Shown: piece by piece, positions 1 through 58,390 of the stretch | How the letters are laid out: each line of letters opens with the position of its first letter | Position numbering within the stretch: position 1 is the first letter of the stretch | Assembly: GCA_009741485.1 (NCBI GenBank) | Contig: CM019217.1 | Location: forward strand, 42,086,340-42,150,339 | Reading direction: 5' to 3' | Length of the DNA: 64,000 nucleotides | Origin: Malurus cyaneus samueli | Taxonomy: Eukaryota; Chordata; Aves; Passeriformes; Maluridae | Translations under genes and position numbers: made by a program | Notes under the pieces: model-generated | What the model was told of the DNA's origin: nothing | Database searches by the model: none | The model's input: the letters and a program-made list of their open reading frames with translations, nothing else

Positions 1-1044
1 TGGTCAGCTGTAGCAAATAAACGTCAAAGGCAATGAAATGAGCTTATGCAAAACACACAAGGCTTTCTTTAGAAAAAACTAGGGAAACATAAAGAGATCA
101 CAAACTTCTCTCCTCAAATGTGTATCCAGAATCATCCAGTTCTTACTGATGTTTTCATATAGGGTAGCAATAGTTCAAATTTTTTTCACAGCAAGAAGTA
201 TTCAGTTATTTGAGACAGTTAAGAAAAATCGCAGATCACACCAGCACTCCAAGCACAACTGCTGAACAAGATAGCAGATTGCAATATCGCTTCTGTGCTT
301 GCTTCCTGCAGCACTGCACATAAAAGTCTGTAGAATAAATGTTGTGCTTCAGAATGGAATTTTCTCCATTCATCATCTGATTATTTTATAATTTTATTAA
401 TTATAGCTCATCTCAATTCAGTGCCTCATTAGATGAACAGACAATTTGGTGTTATTGACAAACGATTGTGTGATACATATGAATAATCAATTACAGTAAT
501 ATCCCATGAAATGACAGTGAAGTTAAATGGATTGAAAATACCACCCTTCATGGGTTCCCGCAGTCTTTTCCTTTTGAATGTCAACCATGAAAGACAAGCC
601 AGCAGTAAGCAACCCATGAGTCAGACAGACGTGTGGCACACACTTTTAACTTCCTGTGTATAAACCAGTCCCCAGGTGGTATTATCTACACTGCTTTTGG
701 ATTACATCCTTTAAATGACACATAGTATTGCCTGACAAGAACTTCCCACCTCAAGGATTTAGCTAACAAACCCCAAGAAACATATCCATATTTTACTGCA
801 TTCCTTTTATTCATTCAGTTACTAGTAATGCACTTCATATACCTATTCATTACTATAGATCATTACTAGGATTAGTAACTTAATAAAATTCCGAATACTA
901 ACTAATAACACTTTTTCTTTAAAGCAAAGTACTTACTGTACATTCTATGTGACAACACTTGCTTTGGATTTGTAATTGAACGATACCCCAGTATATGACT
1001 TTAGTGCCCAGTAAATCCTGGAAAAGATTATTTTGGAAAGTATT
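1..1044. other. No gene seen; left edge intergenic
   Basis: AT-rich sequence with only short random open frames. No repeat or exon was recognised. Confidence 0.6.
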
Positions 1045-2300
1045 AAAAAACATCTGTAGGACAAGGCAGTCATTGGTCACAGCCAGAACAGCTTCATGAT
1101 GGGGAAGTCTTGCTTGTCAAATCTGATTTCCTTCTACAACAGGGTAACTCACCTAGTTGATGAAGGGAAGCCAGCTGACATAATGTTTTTGGACTTCAGC
1201 AAAGCTTTCAATGCTGTCTCTCATGGGATCATTTCAGACAAAATTCCCAGTCCTCAGCTGGATGAACGTGTCATGTGATGGGTGAGCAACTGGCTCACAG
1301 GTCAGGCACAAAGGGTTGCAGTGACTGGGGTGACATCAGGCTGGCAACGTATCACCAAGGGGGGTTCTGCAGGGCTCCATCCTCAGCTGGAAGGTGTTCT
1401 CTTGAACATCCTAATTAACAACTTGAATGCAGGACTCAAAGAAGTATTAAATACGTTTGTTGAGGACACAGAACTGGGAGGAGCTCTAGACTCCCAAAGG
1501 ACAGAGAGGCCCCGCAAAGAGAACTTGAATAATTAGAGAGATGGGCAATCACCAGCTACATAAATTTTAACAAGGGCTAGGGCCAGATTCTGCACCTGGG
1601 GTGGGGCAACCCTGGTTGTGTGTGTAGACAACAAAAGACAGAACAAGATGCTGAAAAGCACTATAGGAGGGGAGCTGGGAGCCCTGGTTGATATCAAGTT
1701 GAACATGAATCATTGTGCCCTGGCAGCCAGGAGTGCCCTGGGGCCATCAGGCACAGCATCGCCAGCCAGGCAGAGGACAGGATTGTTCTGCTCTGCTCTG
1801 ACCTGGGGCAGCCTCACCCCGAGTGCTGGGGGCAGCTTTGGGTGACACAGTATAAAAAAGACATTTTTAGAGAATATCCAAAGTGGGGCCATGAGGATGG
1901 TGAAGGCTGTGGAGAAGCCATATGAGGAGTGGCTGAGGTCAGTTGGTCCGTTCAGCCGGGAGGAGGCTGAGGGGAGAGCTCACTGCAGTTACAATTTCCT
2001 CAGGAGAGAGAGAGGAAGGGCAGGCACTGATCTCTTCTCTGTGGTGAGCAGGGAATGGCCTGAGGGAATGGCCTGAAGTTGCGTCAGGAGGTTTAGGTTG
2101 GATACCAAGAAAATCTCTTGACCCAGAAGGTGGTCACACACTGGAACAGACTCCCCAGGGGAGTGGTCAAGCCTGACAGAGTTCAAAAAGCATTTGGACA
2201 ACGCTCTCTGACTCTTGGAGTGCCCTGTGCAGGGCCAGGAGCTGGACTTGATGATCCAGATGGGTCCCTTCCAACTCAGAATATTCTATGATTCTGTCAT
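1045..2300 (+). mobile_element. CR1-type LINE, 5'-truncated copy with decayed reverse transcriptase
   Basis: The + strand translation from 1096 to 1536 is one frame broken by an in-frame TGA at 1276-1278. It reads LVDEGKPADIMFLDFSKAF, then SNWLTGQAQRVAVTG, then FVEDTELGGALDS, which are recognisable CR1 reverse-transcriptase blocks. The FADD-type catalytic box is degraded to FVED. The 3' part (about 2090-2300) matches the conserved CR1 3' region, with a terminal TTCCAACTCAGAATATTCTATGATTCTG tail (repeat unit ATTCTATG). It is a dead copy and 5'-truncated, as is usual for this family. The left edge is approximate. Confidence 0.92.
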
Positions 2301-5300
2301 GATTTAATACCCCATAGCCCACATAGCTCACTCTGTGAGCCATGGCAGGGGATGATTTTTTTACAGGGAACTGGAAAAATACATGGTTTGATATGGATAC
2401 TCTTTGAAAATACTTGCCAAACAATATTAATAATGGAAGGGGGAAATACTGGTAACTTATTAAACCCTGAAACACCATTTTCAAGAAGGCTTAGTCTTAG
2501 AATGCCTTTATATTAAATATAGATATTGATGCTTATGCATATTATTAATGGATAAATTTATCATTAAAAAAAGCTACTACTTCTTCCTTTGTTTCTGTGC
2601 AGAATCTTCTGTGGAATTTGGATCCAAGTAAGGAACTGTGAGGTTATTTTAAGAATCTTTTTTAGATATCAGAAAGAAGCAATAATAAAGGAAATAATTC
2701 ATGCATGCATGCAGTGGATTTGATTTGCCTCTGACAATAAATCAGAAAGAACTACAGTGGAAATTCAATGTAGATGAGGATGAAGATCAGGCACTTGAAA
2801 TCAGTTAGACTGCTTCCAGAAATGTTAAGACTGGGAGAAGACAAATAGAGATATCACTATTTTATGCCACTGAATCTATGATTAATAATGATTGAAATAG
2901 TTTTTATTACTACTTGTGTGCATTACAGTAGTGCCTCTAAGGCACTGTACAACATCTAGCAAGATAATATTTTTTGCCCCAGCCACATCCAATATAAACA
3001 AGAGGCCCTTGGCACAACAGAAAGCCACCTTATTGTCCTTTGTCACTTGGTGCAGAGAAATGTAAGAAAATACAGGAAATAATCTGCCAAACTTGCACTG
3101 GAGACTGAGAAAGGGACACCTGTCTCTACTTACTGGGTATACTGCATTTAGCTACACTTATGCACAATGTTCAGACTTGGGCTGTGCACAGAGCCGTGTC
3201 CCCAGACGGGGCCTGTGTGCACTCCGTGAACAGCAGTCCTCCTATTGCTTGGCCAGAGAAGAAATAATCCCATTGATTGAAATCTTGCAGCAGGAACTGG
3301 CACCAAGACCATATTAAAGAACAGTATGATGGCCCTGTGCAGATATGAGGTCAACATGGACAAGACTACCTGATCTTTTTAATAAATATTTGGTTTTTAT
3401 TTTCATCTGATAAATGAAAACTGTTGAAAGATTCTATGTTGTCCTGTCTTTTTAGGCTGGAATCTCCTTTCAGACAAAATAATTTATTCCAATTGTCAAA
3501 GCTCATCAGACTCTCAGCATGAGTCTTGCATAAATGGGTTTATTCCTGGCTGTTTCATTTGCACACTCCATGAAATTTTTTTTCCACCTATTTAATTTCA
3601 TCAAAACTTTCTTCACAGACCCTAGCAAACTTGCTGTCAAGTTTCTCTTCCTTATGTTCCTGTGGGAAAAAACTAGGGTAAACCACAATTTATTTTAATA
3701 ATTAATACGCTTAAAAAAATGACCATTTTAAAATGCTGTTCCTGAAATAGGAAGCATATGGAAGCATATGACAAACAAAGCAATAAAGCTGTGCTTATAG
3801 GTAACAGATAGTAAAGGGCTCCCAGCTGGGAAATGCACTCGCTGTTTAAAATTTCCCATGGTAGAATTTGTAACATGCAGTATGCTACAATAGTGATGTA
3901 AAATACTCCAATGAATTTGCATCATCTGGGAATATTACTATGGCATCATTGTTGTTACTTTTCTAAAGAAAATGCCCCTCTGTTGTGAGAAAACACATCA
4001 AGTGGTGAATGTGATAAACAGGTTAGCGCATTGAATGCAGCTGTCTTGTCCTATTCCAGCCTTCTGCAGGGCAGTCAACACGACTTCAGCTGCAGCACAC
4101 CCTCTGAGACCTCTTTGGCTTAAAGACCACAGCAAGGTAAGAGCTTTAAGCCCAGACAGAACTAAAAAGGCTTCTGTGATCCTCTCCTGCCATTATGCTC
4201 ATTTGTTTTCATTCATGTAAGAATTAGGTATTTAAGAAGTTTTCACCTTGGGGAAACAACCAACTAGAAAATATGAAGAATTGCTAAATAAAAACGAAAG
4301 TTTAATTCCACAAAGTCGATGGTATCTCATGGTAGATATCATTTGTATTTGCTTGAAAAAAGATTGCTTCTGTAATGGCCTGTTCCTGAAGCACATCCAG
4401 AAGGAGAATACAGAGCTGCCTCAGAAGCTGACACAATCAGAGAAATATTTTAAACAGCCTACAAAGATTTTACACCCTCCAGTAGGCTGAGGCTAAAAAG
4501 GATTTGTCACAAATGGGAGCAGGTATCAAGACAGGCTTTGTCAAAAGCAGAAGCTGATGCTAGAGTGGTACTGGTCAGAACCATTACTCTTCACGGTCAG
4601 TTCCTGTCAGCATTATGCCTTTGAAATAGCCAGTCTTCAAATTAATGTTTTCCAGTGAGCTGGCCTTTGAGAGTCAAAGAAACAAACAAATTAATCTGGA
4701 AGAACAAGCCTGCCTGAGACACTGATAAATCTGTTATGACAATGTAAGGCTTATTAAACAATGAGAAACATTATTTCCCTAGCCTCTGGGTCAAATGCAA
4801 GTTTTAAGGTTAATAGAGAAAATCAACATTTTAAAAATGTCACATAGACTTTTTTTTTTGTATTCTGCTTTTCACAGGAAATTAGTATACTTAACTCAAA
4901 AATATAATGCATGTAGTGAAATCTTATCCAAATATCAGAACACTCTGAGTTATAGGACATAACTGAAATGGCATAACACACCATTCTGTTAGAGAAACAT
5001 TCATTCTGTTACAGAAACAGGTCAGTCTTCTCATACATTACCATTCACGTGTTCTTGAACAGGAAACTGGCTTGCCTTCATGAACTCTGATAGAGTCACA
5101 CACACTCACACACACCGACTTTGCTCTGACTGGACAGGGATGAAAGGTAGTGTATCTAAAGTGTATTGCCAAGGAAATAATTCAGGCTTGATAGAAGGAG
5201 TGCTTTGCAGAACAGAAAAGCTAAACAGTACTATTGATTATCGTGATCTAAGCTACAGCAAAAAAAGATGGAAGCACAAAGGATGCCTGCACACAGACTT

Positions 5301-8300
5301 TCCTATCAGAAGCAGCTGCAGCTTCAGCAAAGGTTTTTCTTGCAGTTTATGCTACTAGAGAAGGTTTCCCCTGAGCTGAAAGGTTTTTGCAAGGGGCAAT
5401 GGTACAACAGTTTGACCTGCTACACTCAGGAGGGTTCCTTGGCCCAAAAACCTCTTGAGTTCACTTCTTCAAGTAAAAAAAAATGACTGCCACTGGGAAT
5501 ATTCATAGAAGGAAACAGACTGACACAGATATATATGAAAAACCCCATACTTCCCACTGGCACAGCCCAAAGAACTCATCAGGTGGAAAGGAGTTATACA
5601 ATACCTTATCCTTTGTACTCCACATTCCTCATATTTCTTCCTTTCAAAGCACATTATGTGGCCTAAGTAACTGCCTGATGGTACAGAAATCCTCAGTAAC
5701 CCATTGAGTGTGATTGGTTGGTCTCCGTCACAGTAAACCATATTTTCATGCAATAAGAGGAAAGGCCATTAATTTTCTTGTATTAAAAGACATGTGCTTA
5801 ATGTACCTGCTGCCTCTGTGTGACAGCTAATGGTCCTAGCCAGCTTTAGATTTATCTCAATACGTGAAAGATAAGTTGACTAACAAACTTGAAGGCCCTT
5901 CAAATATTTCCCTGGCCAGGAGGAAGTCAGTGGATGCTGTTCTCCAGAGCCTGACAGGCACTAATATGCTGATAAATACCATGCTGGAAAGCAATTAGTG
6001 CCCCTCAAAATTAGGGTTGACCTCCAGGGTTGACAACCTGGAAGCCAAAAAGACTTTTCTCAGTCTCATTCTTGTTACTCTCACTAGTTTCTTTAGTCTC
6101 ATTAGTCATTCAAAAGATTGTGATCTAGTATCTACTATTAGAGGTAGGGACTATAAACAGAATGGCTCATACAAAGGATAGTCTTATGACCTAGACTCAG
6201 GAGGGAACCTCACTCATGCTCAGGTGGGTGAATCCAGCTCATTCATTTACACGTGCATTTGTTCAGGAAAACTAACTGGCTTTTTTTTTTTTTGTCACTG
6301 CCACTGAAAGCTCATCAGTGCACAAAATTAAGTATGCCAGAAATCCCGTAGGTGATGAAGAGATGTGGAGAGAATATTTTCCAGTGCCATCTCTCACATC
6401 ACCCGTAGGAAGGATCGCTAGCACAGTGCGTCACCCAGCACACACCTACAGTTCACAGGCATGGGCTGATGAACACCCACACGAGCTAACTTTAAACCAA
6501 CCGCTTCAGTGCACCAGCCAAGGCAGCACAAAGCTTTGTGGGGGTGAACACCAAGGATATTTTTTCCTGCCCTAGCCAGCAGGTAGGCCTCCCAGCCACA
6601 GCTCACTGTCACCATGGTGATGTTCCCAGCCCTCCCCAAAACAGCTAGTTTAAGGCTAATTTGGATAAGCACTAGCTGCAGACATTTTAGTGATTGCAGC
6701 ATAGCAATGAAGGGCTTTCAGAAAGATTTCATAATAGACAGATAATCTTTATATTAAATGTCTGCTGACACCATTCCCACTGATGGGAGGACAGGTGCAG
6801 GGGGAGTTACAGGGGTGGGCAATGTTCTTCAGTAAGACAAAATGTGAGGGAGTACTGCAAGCAGCCCAGATTGCTGTGACTGATTTAATACAATGGCATA
6901 GACAAAACCACAACCATGAGAAATTTATGTCGTCAAATTTTTCTTTATATTCCACTGTTTACTTAGGTGTAGAGCTTCATATGAACATAATTAGTTTCTG
7001 TATCTTTTGGGCACCACAGATGAGTTTAATTCTCCTGTTTTTTTATTAATTCCTTATAGTAATATAAAAAGGAGGTAACTCATTTATATACACAACAATT
7101 AAGCTTCTAGATGCAAATTAAATTGTTGACACAAGCAAGACGATTATTCAATTTATCTGTATCTGAATTTCTTTCCACATTATCTTCTCTAATCCCAGAA
7201 TTAGTACATGAAAGCATCAAGTAACAGTGTCCTCTCATCCCCTTATCTGCTATACACCTCATTTGTACTCATTGCAGCACTAGAGTATCTCAATAGCCTG
7301 AAAAATCACTTGACACTGCACATATTCAGGTTGCATTCCCTTGGAAATAAATAATTCAATGCTACCTATTCCATAAACACCCTCATTGCAATCCCCCAGT
7401 AACCATAAGGATAAGCTGCTTTAATTGAAACAGAGACTATGGTCTGTATTATAACTGTATTATAAAGTCTCCTAAGAGATTTCCTTAGCAGCTATAACAG
7501 ACTGCTTAAGTAAGCTATTGTCTCTCTTCAGAGTAAAATATTTTTAAATAAAGATTACTTGTAAATGCATTTCCTTTAAATGATTATACAGCCAGATCAA
7601 TCACAGTGGTCATGCCCATTGGCACCAACCCAGAAGGCAGTATTGCTGCTTTCTCTTTAACTGGGCGCTAAAGACATCTTCCTTTACCCTGTTAGCAAGT
7701 CCAAATTAATCTGAAGACTTTGAAGAATGAAAGCTGCTTGGCAGTGTTTCCAAGCGGTCAATCTTCTGTACACTGCACTTACAGAAATAAACTCCTTTCC
7801 TCACTCAAAAGACCAATTGCTCACATACACCATCTCAGCTAGAATTAAGTGAAGAAAAGAGGAGGTGCCATTACACACCAAAGAGTGCCCCTAAAACTGG
7901 GTGTCAAACATGAGCTGTGGACTGCAGGGAATTAACGCATAGCAGCTGATATACTTTTGAAATTACATCCTTACTTATTGCCTACCTTAAATTTGTAGCT
8001 GCAGTTGAGTAATGAATTAATTAATCTCCATGGAAATTCCTGATGCAGTGTTTGAATATATTTTAAAATCCTGAAAACAAGTGTAGAGATAACTAAAATG
8101 TGATGATGCTATAAAATACCAGAATTGACTCAATGTTTAAGAACCAAGAAAATACCAAGATTTATCTTAAGGGTAGAACAAAAATTTGTAACTCTCCTAC
8201 CAGTTAACAGAAGAACTTAAATAGAATATCAGCTGAAACACAGATGAGCTCTCCCTCAAAAAAAGATTTTGCTGTCATGTGGTTTGTTCAGACATCATGC

Positions 8301-9330
8301 CTAGTTAATAGTTACTAATCTCTATTATATATACTAATCTCACCTTTGCTACTACTTCAATGTCTTAATTTCTATACTTTTAATTTTAATTGCACAGCAA
8401 ATTTCTATAGTTTTACATTGATTTTATGGCCATTTATTTTTAATTTAATTATTTTTTTTCCTTTCATATTATCATGATCAATTAAGATCCTGTATTGCCT
8501 ATACAGTTTTATATCTGCACCTTATTCTGGAGATAAGTCAACAGGCTCAATTTTACAACTAGAGGGTGCTGGTGGACCATAATGTGAGATGGTATGCAAA
8601 ACTCTTGATGACCTTTAGTAGAAAGAAGAAAAATAAAATAAATCAATTATTACCGCTCAGTAGGACAAGCTAATATATTCCAAGGTAATACAAATATGGC
8701 AATATTATCGAGTGTAAGTAAAAAGAAAATTAATACTTTATAATTGATACTGGTTCATTTTAAATTTAGTTTCAAATTTGCCATTTAACTTTGCTTCTGG
8801 CCTTAGTTTTTGTGTTGTAATGAATGAAAAGCCTTTATCTGAACAATATGCATTCCTTTTGCTTCCCTTTGTGTGAGTTGGAAAGCAATAACAGTGTATT
8901 ATTGATTAAATGTTTTATGATAAAACACAAAAGCCGTCAAGTAAGCAGGAAAGCAAGAAGGAACAAAGATTAATTTAACAATAAAATCTATAATTGAGAT
9001 TTTACAGATAGAATGTGGACATTAATTACAGATAAATCATTTAATAAGAGTTCTAACAAGAAAATTATCTTCCAAAATTCATATAATTTCCAATACAAGG
9101 TAATTATTTTTTTTTGCCTTCCAGTACTGTAAGAAAAAATACAAGTATGAGAATAAATAATGTCTATAAATATAGCATTCTGTATGTATAAAATTCCCCC
9201 TCCCTTCCTTCCTCTCTTTCACTTATCCTTATTGCTTCTTAGAGTCTCTTACAATTCTGCAACTACCTCCAACTAACAGGAATACTACAACTTTGAATGA
9301 GACCTTAAAGATATCATTTCCCTCAGCCCC
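2301..9330. other. No gene seen; intergenic downstream of GLRB
   Basis: AT-rich sequence with short random open frames, a short CACA-rich run near 5098-5118 and a poly-T near 6281-6293. No coding exon of a known neighbour was recognised. In mammals GRIA2 lies on this side of GLRB, but none of its N-terminal exon sequence is visible. Confidence 0.6.
4982..5021 (+). repeat. 20-bp tandem duplication
   Basis: CATTCTGTTAGAGAAACATT is followed immediately by CATTCTGTTACAGAAACAGG. The two copies differ at the internal G/C and at the last bases. Confidence 0.85.
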
Positions 9331-10315
9331 CATTCATCACAGCTCAATACCATCTGGGATTTGCCTTCCATTTCTCTAGATCAGAAAGAAATCCAAAGGA
9401 CAAACTGTGGCCACCTGGAAGAGCAGCTGCCTGAAGCCTCCATGACAGTGACCAGAAGCTGGTGGAGGGCACGTCACCATCCTGCGAAGAGCAGATCTCA
9501 ACCCAAATACGAATCGTTGCAGCCAGCCCATTGATCACAAAGTGGCAGTGGTTCAAAAAAGCCTGGGCATGCAGGTGTACCAGATGTCCAGTGAAGTCAG
9601 TGTGGTATGCCATTCCTCTTCTTATATTCCTGCTTCTCAGCAGGATCGCTGTATGTGGACAACATTCTCGTGGTGGGCAACTCCCAAGGGATCCAACATT
9701 CCACTTACGGCCTGCATTGATTCAACACATCCTGGACATGCCAGAAATGTAGTACAAGGGGGAAAGCTTCATGTATTTAAACCAGTCCCTTCCTTGCCTA
9801 TGAGGGGTCAATAGTCCAGACTTCCTTTTGTGAACTATAAAGTTAGTGAGAACTGCCCTTTTTTCATATTGTAACTAGCTGTAGTGCCCCAGCTTTACAA
9901 GCAGAGATGTATTTCTGTATGGCACGCTCTCACGGGATGAGGCCAAGTCCCTGTTCTCAGGAAACACACTCTATTCAGGTGCCAACCTACATCCAGCTCT
10001 CCTTTGGCTGCGTTTCTTCTCATGATTCGCCCTCATGAAGGGATGTACCCTGGTGTCACAGGAGACCATAGCTCCTACCCTATGCACACGTTTAGGGAGT
10101 TTTCTACCCCTCTGGAAAATGGAAAGCAGTCTTCTGCCAGAACTGTTTCATGTATAGGACCTTATTCTCCAGAACATAGCAGCCAAACCAATGAGTTGGT
10201 GAGGGCAGCCAATAATTAACATATAGGCACACCAGGGCTCATGAGAGGCTCAGCCCCTTAGACCTTCGGACACGTTTTCACTCCTACTGGTGGCTACGTG
10301 CTAGCTAGCACGCAA
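9331..10315. other. GC-richer segment without an assignable function
   Basis: Composition is clearly higher in G and C than in both flanks. Open frames of 70-96 codons exist on both strands but show no family resemblance. It could be an old transposable element or a distal part of the GLRB 3' UTR. Confidence 0.4.
10297..10312. repeat. 16-bp perfect palindrome
   Basis: CGTGCTAGCTAGCACG is its own reverse complement. It lies at the right edge of the GC-richer segment downstream of GLRB. Confidence 0.95.
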
Positions 10316-10660
10316 ACAGAAAAGGTATAATTAGTGGTGAAAATGGGATTTCATCTTGACAACTGGTTTGTTTAAAATGAAAGCTTTCAAGGGGATAACA
10401 AAACAAATCAAATAAGAAGTGTCCAACGCAACAACATAAAAATTGTGACTTAGATACTGCAGGCTTGCCAGATGCTATAGAAGCTGAGCTAGAGGACACA
10501 GTAATGCAAAAATGTGTAACAAACCTGATACTGAACTGCATCTTGTGATGCCTCTCTAAAACTCCTGATACCTTTAGTCTAGAAAGTGGCCTGTTTGTTT
10601 TTTATGTAGTGTATCTAGCTTAACTGGTAAGGAAACAGCAGTTAAAATCTGGCCCAATGT

Positions 10661-11336
10661 TTTATTATTAGCATATTCTAACACACTTAAGTGTGCCTCC
10701 TTCATGGACACAATTGTTGGGGTTTTTTTTTTCCCTAAATGAGCTAATTTTACATAATTCGTAGTTCTCTGATCTTTATTTTTTCACATAGACAAGATCA
10801 GCTTATTTGATGGTGCCTTCACTTACAAAGTCTAAATAATAATTATTACACCTTAGCTTTTTCTTCAACAGTGCCAGCTGAAATTATACATGAACAAGAT
10901 GTTTGGTGGGTGGTTTTTTTCCCCTCTGGAAGTCAGCAGAAAAGCTGTTAAATACTACATATACTAGAATACTGATTTTAATAATACTCAACGTGCACAT
11001 CAGTTTCAATGTCAGAAACACTTTAAATTTCTGTATGTTACTAATAATTGAAGAGCATTATTCAGCTTTATAATGTAGTAGGCATTGTCCTTCATATATA
11101 TTCCTAAAGCAGAATGTATGCTGTACATTTATATACAAAGTTGGTCGGAGCACAGACATTGCAGTGTCATGCTTTCATTCAGATTTCAGATGCCATATGT
11201 TCAGTACAATCGCACGGCATCAAGATGCAACATATTGCTTTGCAAATGCAAATAATTTCACACAGTGGCCTTCATGACTGGGAAGGGATAATGAAATGGG
11301 CTGTATTTTACACATGTGAAAAAAAATAAAGATTTA
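10661..11336 (-). other. GLRB: Probable GLRB 3' UTR with candidate polyadenylation signals
   Basis: Downstream of the stop codon on the minus strand there is AT-rich noncoding sequence. AATAAA hexamers occur at 10775-10780 and 10661-10666, and an ATTAAA at 10977-10982. I cannot tell which is used, and the UTR could extend further left into the 9.3-10.3 kb segment. RNA evidence is needed to place the end. Confidence 0.4.
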
Positions 11337-56739
<45,403 letters not shown>

Positions 56740-56771
56740 CTTGAAGATTATGCTTCAGAGAAATCTTGAGT
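56740..56771 (-). other. GLRB: GLRB 5' UTR portion of the first coding exon
   Basis: On the minus strand a T-rich tract ending CTACAG is followed by 32 nt and then the ATG. The acceptor implies at least one further noncoding exon upstream, most likely in the CpG island near 58.2 kb. Confidence 0.75.
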
Positions 56772-57629
56772 CTGTAGCAAAACAAAAGAAAGAGGTTTAT
56801 GTTAGTAGGGCTAGATAATGGCAAAAGGAAACACATACCCTCAAAAAGTAAATAAATTTTTCATGGGGGTTGGGTTGTTGTTCCTAGTTGCCTTGGGAGA
56901 GAGAGTCTGTTCAGGTGTATTTCTGACATGAAACTGACTTAGGCAATTTCCAGAAAGTCCAGTAGCTTCCTAAAGTTGAAACTGACAGTGAGAAACAGAT
57001 TTAAATGCAAGTTTGCTCCAGTGAGTTTAAGAGATATGATGTCCTTCAAAGAATACCTAACCCAAAATACTCAGAAGCTTGGAAACAGGATTCCTCACCA
57101 GAAATGTCATATATCAACTGCATTAAATACAATGTCAACCAGTCTTGTAGCAAGGCAAAGAACTGCAAGCCGTCTATGACCTTGCACATATAAAATAGCA
57201 ATAATTTCAATGCTGGTTATGAGAAGGGGTTACAAATATTTTATGCACAGAATTATAACACAACTATTTTGAATGAAGCATTCTCACTGCAGAGCCCACA
57301 CTGAAAGGGCCTCGCAAAGATGACTAAACATAACCTGCAATACTGTGCTTTATTAAATTGTGCTCAGTTTAATATTTTAACTTCTTTGGGGCAAAAGGCC
57401 GCAAATGCCACGAGCTGTATTAATGTTTGGCCACAGCCAGCCCCACCTGCCCCTGGCCACAGCACTGCGGCACCCCAGGCATCTTCCATTTGTTTGCCAT
57501 CCCACAGGTAATTCCCAAGCATTTCCTTGGGCCAACAGATATCTCGCAGATGCCTCAGAACCTGCTGCATTTTCCACTTTTATTTATTTGGATTTTTTTC
57601 CGCCACTGACTTTAGGGAGCTGTGCCTCT
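56772..57629 (-). other. GLRB: Probable first (5' UTR) intron of GLRB
   Basis: Sequence between the acceptor of the first coding exon and the CpG island. It is AT-rich on the left and becomes GC-rich from about 57.4 kb. No coding feature was seen. Confidence 0.6.
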
Positions 57630-58390
57630 CTTTCTCTCTTCCCCCGCCTCCGAGAGGCACGGGGATGCTTCAGCTTCCCTCTCCCCGGGAGCCGCAGCAT
57701 CGCCACTCTCCCCCGGCCCGGCCAGTAAAGGTCGCGGACCTGCCCCTGCCGCCCCTGGCCCCTCGCCCGACCTCCCGGCCCGGAGCCTGCCATGGGCCCC
57801 AGCACCGGGCAGGGAGCGGCCTCCGCGCCGCCGAGCGCTGCCGTTGCACCGCGGGCGGCGGGGAACAGCCGAGCGGGGCTCCCCCGGCAGCACCCCCGGG
57901 CCGCGCCCCACCGCCGCCCGCCGCGGCCCCACGGCGCTGGCCGAGGTGCTGACGGGCTCGGCGCCGCCGCCCGGCGGACGGGGCCCTCGGGCCGGACCCC
58001 GGATCCCCCGCCCGCCCCACACGCGGCCCCTCCGCCGCCACGCCGCGCCGCCCGCGCCGCGCCCCCGCCACGCGCCGATCCCCCCCGCTCGCGGCGGCGG
58101 CGGCCGGGAGCGGCGGGCCATCCGCGGCCCGGCCGCAGCGACAGCGCGGCTCCTCCGGCGGCGGAGCGAGCCCTACCTCCGGCGGTGCCTCCGCGGGCCA
58201 GTGAGCATGTGCGGCGCCGCGGCCGCTCCCCAGCCGGCACGTCCCGGAGCCCGCCCACACACGGGCACTGCGCGGCGGGAGGGGGCAGCGGGGCCGAGCC
58301 CCGGACCCTCACGGCCCTCCCGCCGCTGGACACCGGGCGCCGCCGAGGCGGTGGGAGGTGGAGTAAGGGGGCAGCGTGGCGATGCATCCT
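57630..58390 (-). promoter_or_regulatory. GLRB: CpG island, probable GLRB promoter
   Basis: Composition changes abruptly from AT-rich intron to very GC- and CpG-rich sequence, with many GCCGCC, CCGCCC and CGCGCC runs. Sp1-type boxes (CCGCCC) occur near 57910, 58010 and 58250. I see no TATA box. It sits about 0.9-1.6 kb upstream of the first coding exon on the coding strand, where a TATA-less housekeeping/neuronal promoter with a noncoding exon is expected. Long open frames on both strands here are a by-product of high GC and are not called as genes. Confidence 0.75.
58177..58330 (-). other. GLRB: Candidate noncoding first exon of GLRB (right edge unknown)
   Basis: The acceptor at 56772 requires an upstream donor. 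The best donor-like match on the minus strand in the CpG island is GGAG|GTAGGG with its GT at 58176-58175. Using it would give an intron of about 1.4 kb. The transcription start, and so the right edge given here, is a guess. A second, weaker GTGAGG candidate lies near 58305. Confidence 0.3.

Noticed and set aside
9295..9335. A stretch resembling an antisense CR1 3' end (GACCTTAAAGATATCATTT)
   Set aside because: Similarity covers only some 30 bases with mismatches, too little to call.
9344..9814. Overlapping open frames of about 90 codons in the GC-richer segment
   Set aside because: No domain or homologue was recognised, and both strands are open to a similar extent, as expected from composition.
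57800..57825. A possible REST/RE1 silencer (CAGCACC half-site followed by GGCAGG)
   Set aside because: Only the left half fits. The spacing and the right half do not match the consensus.
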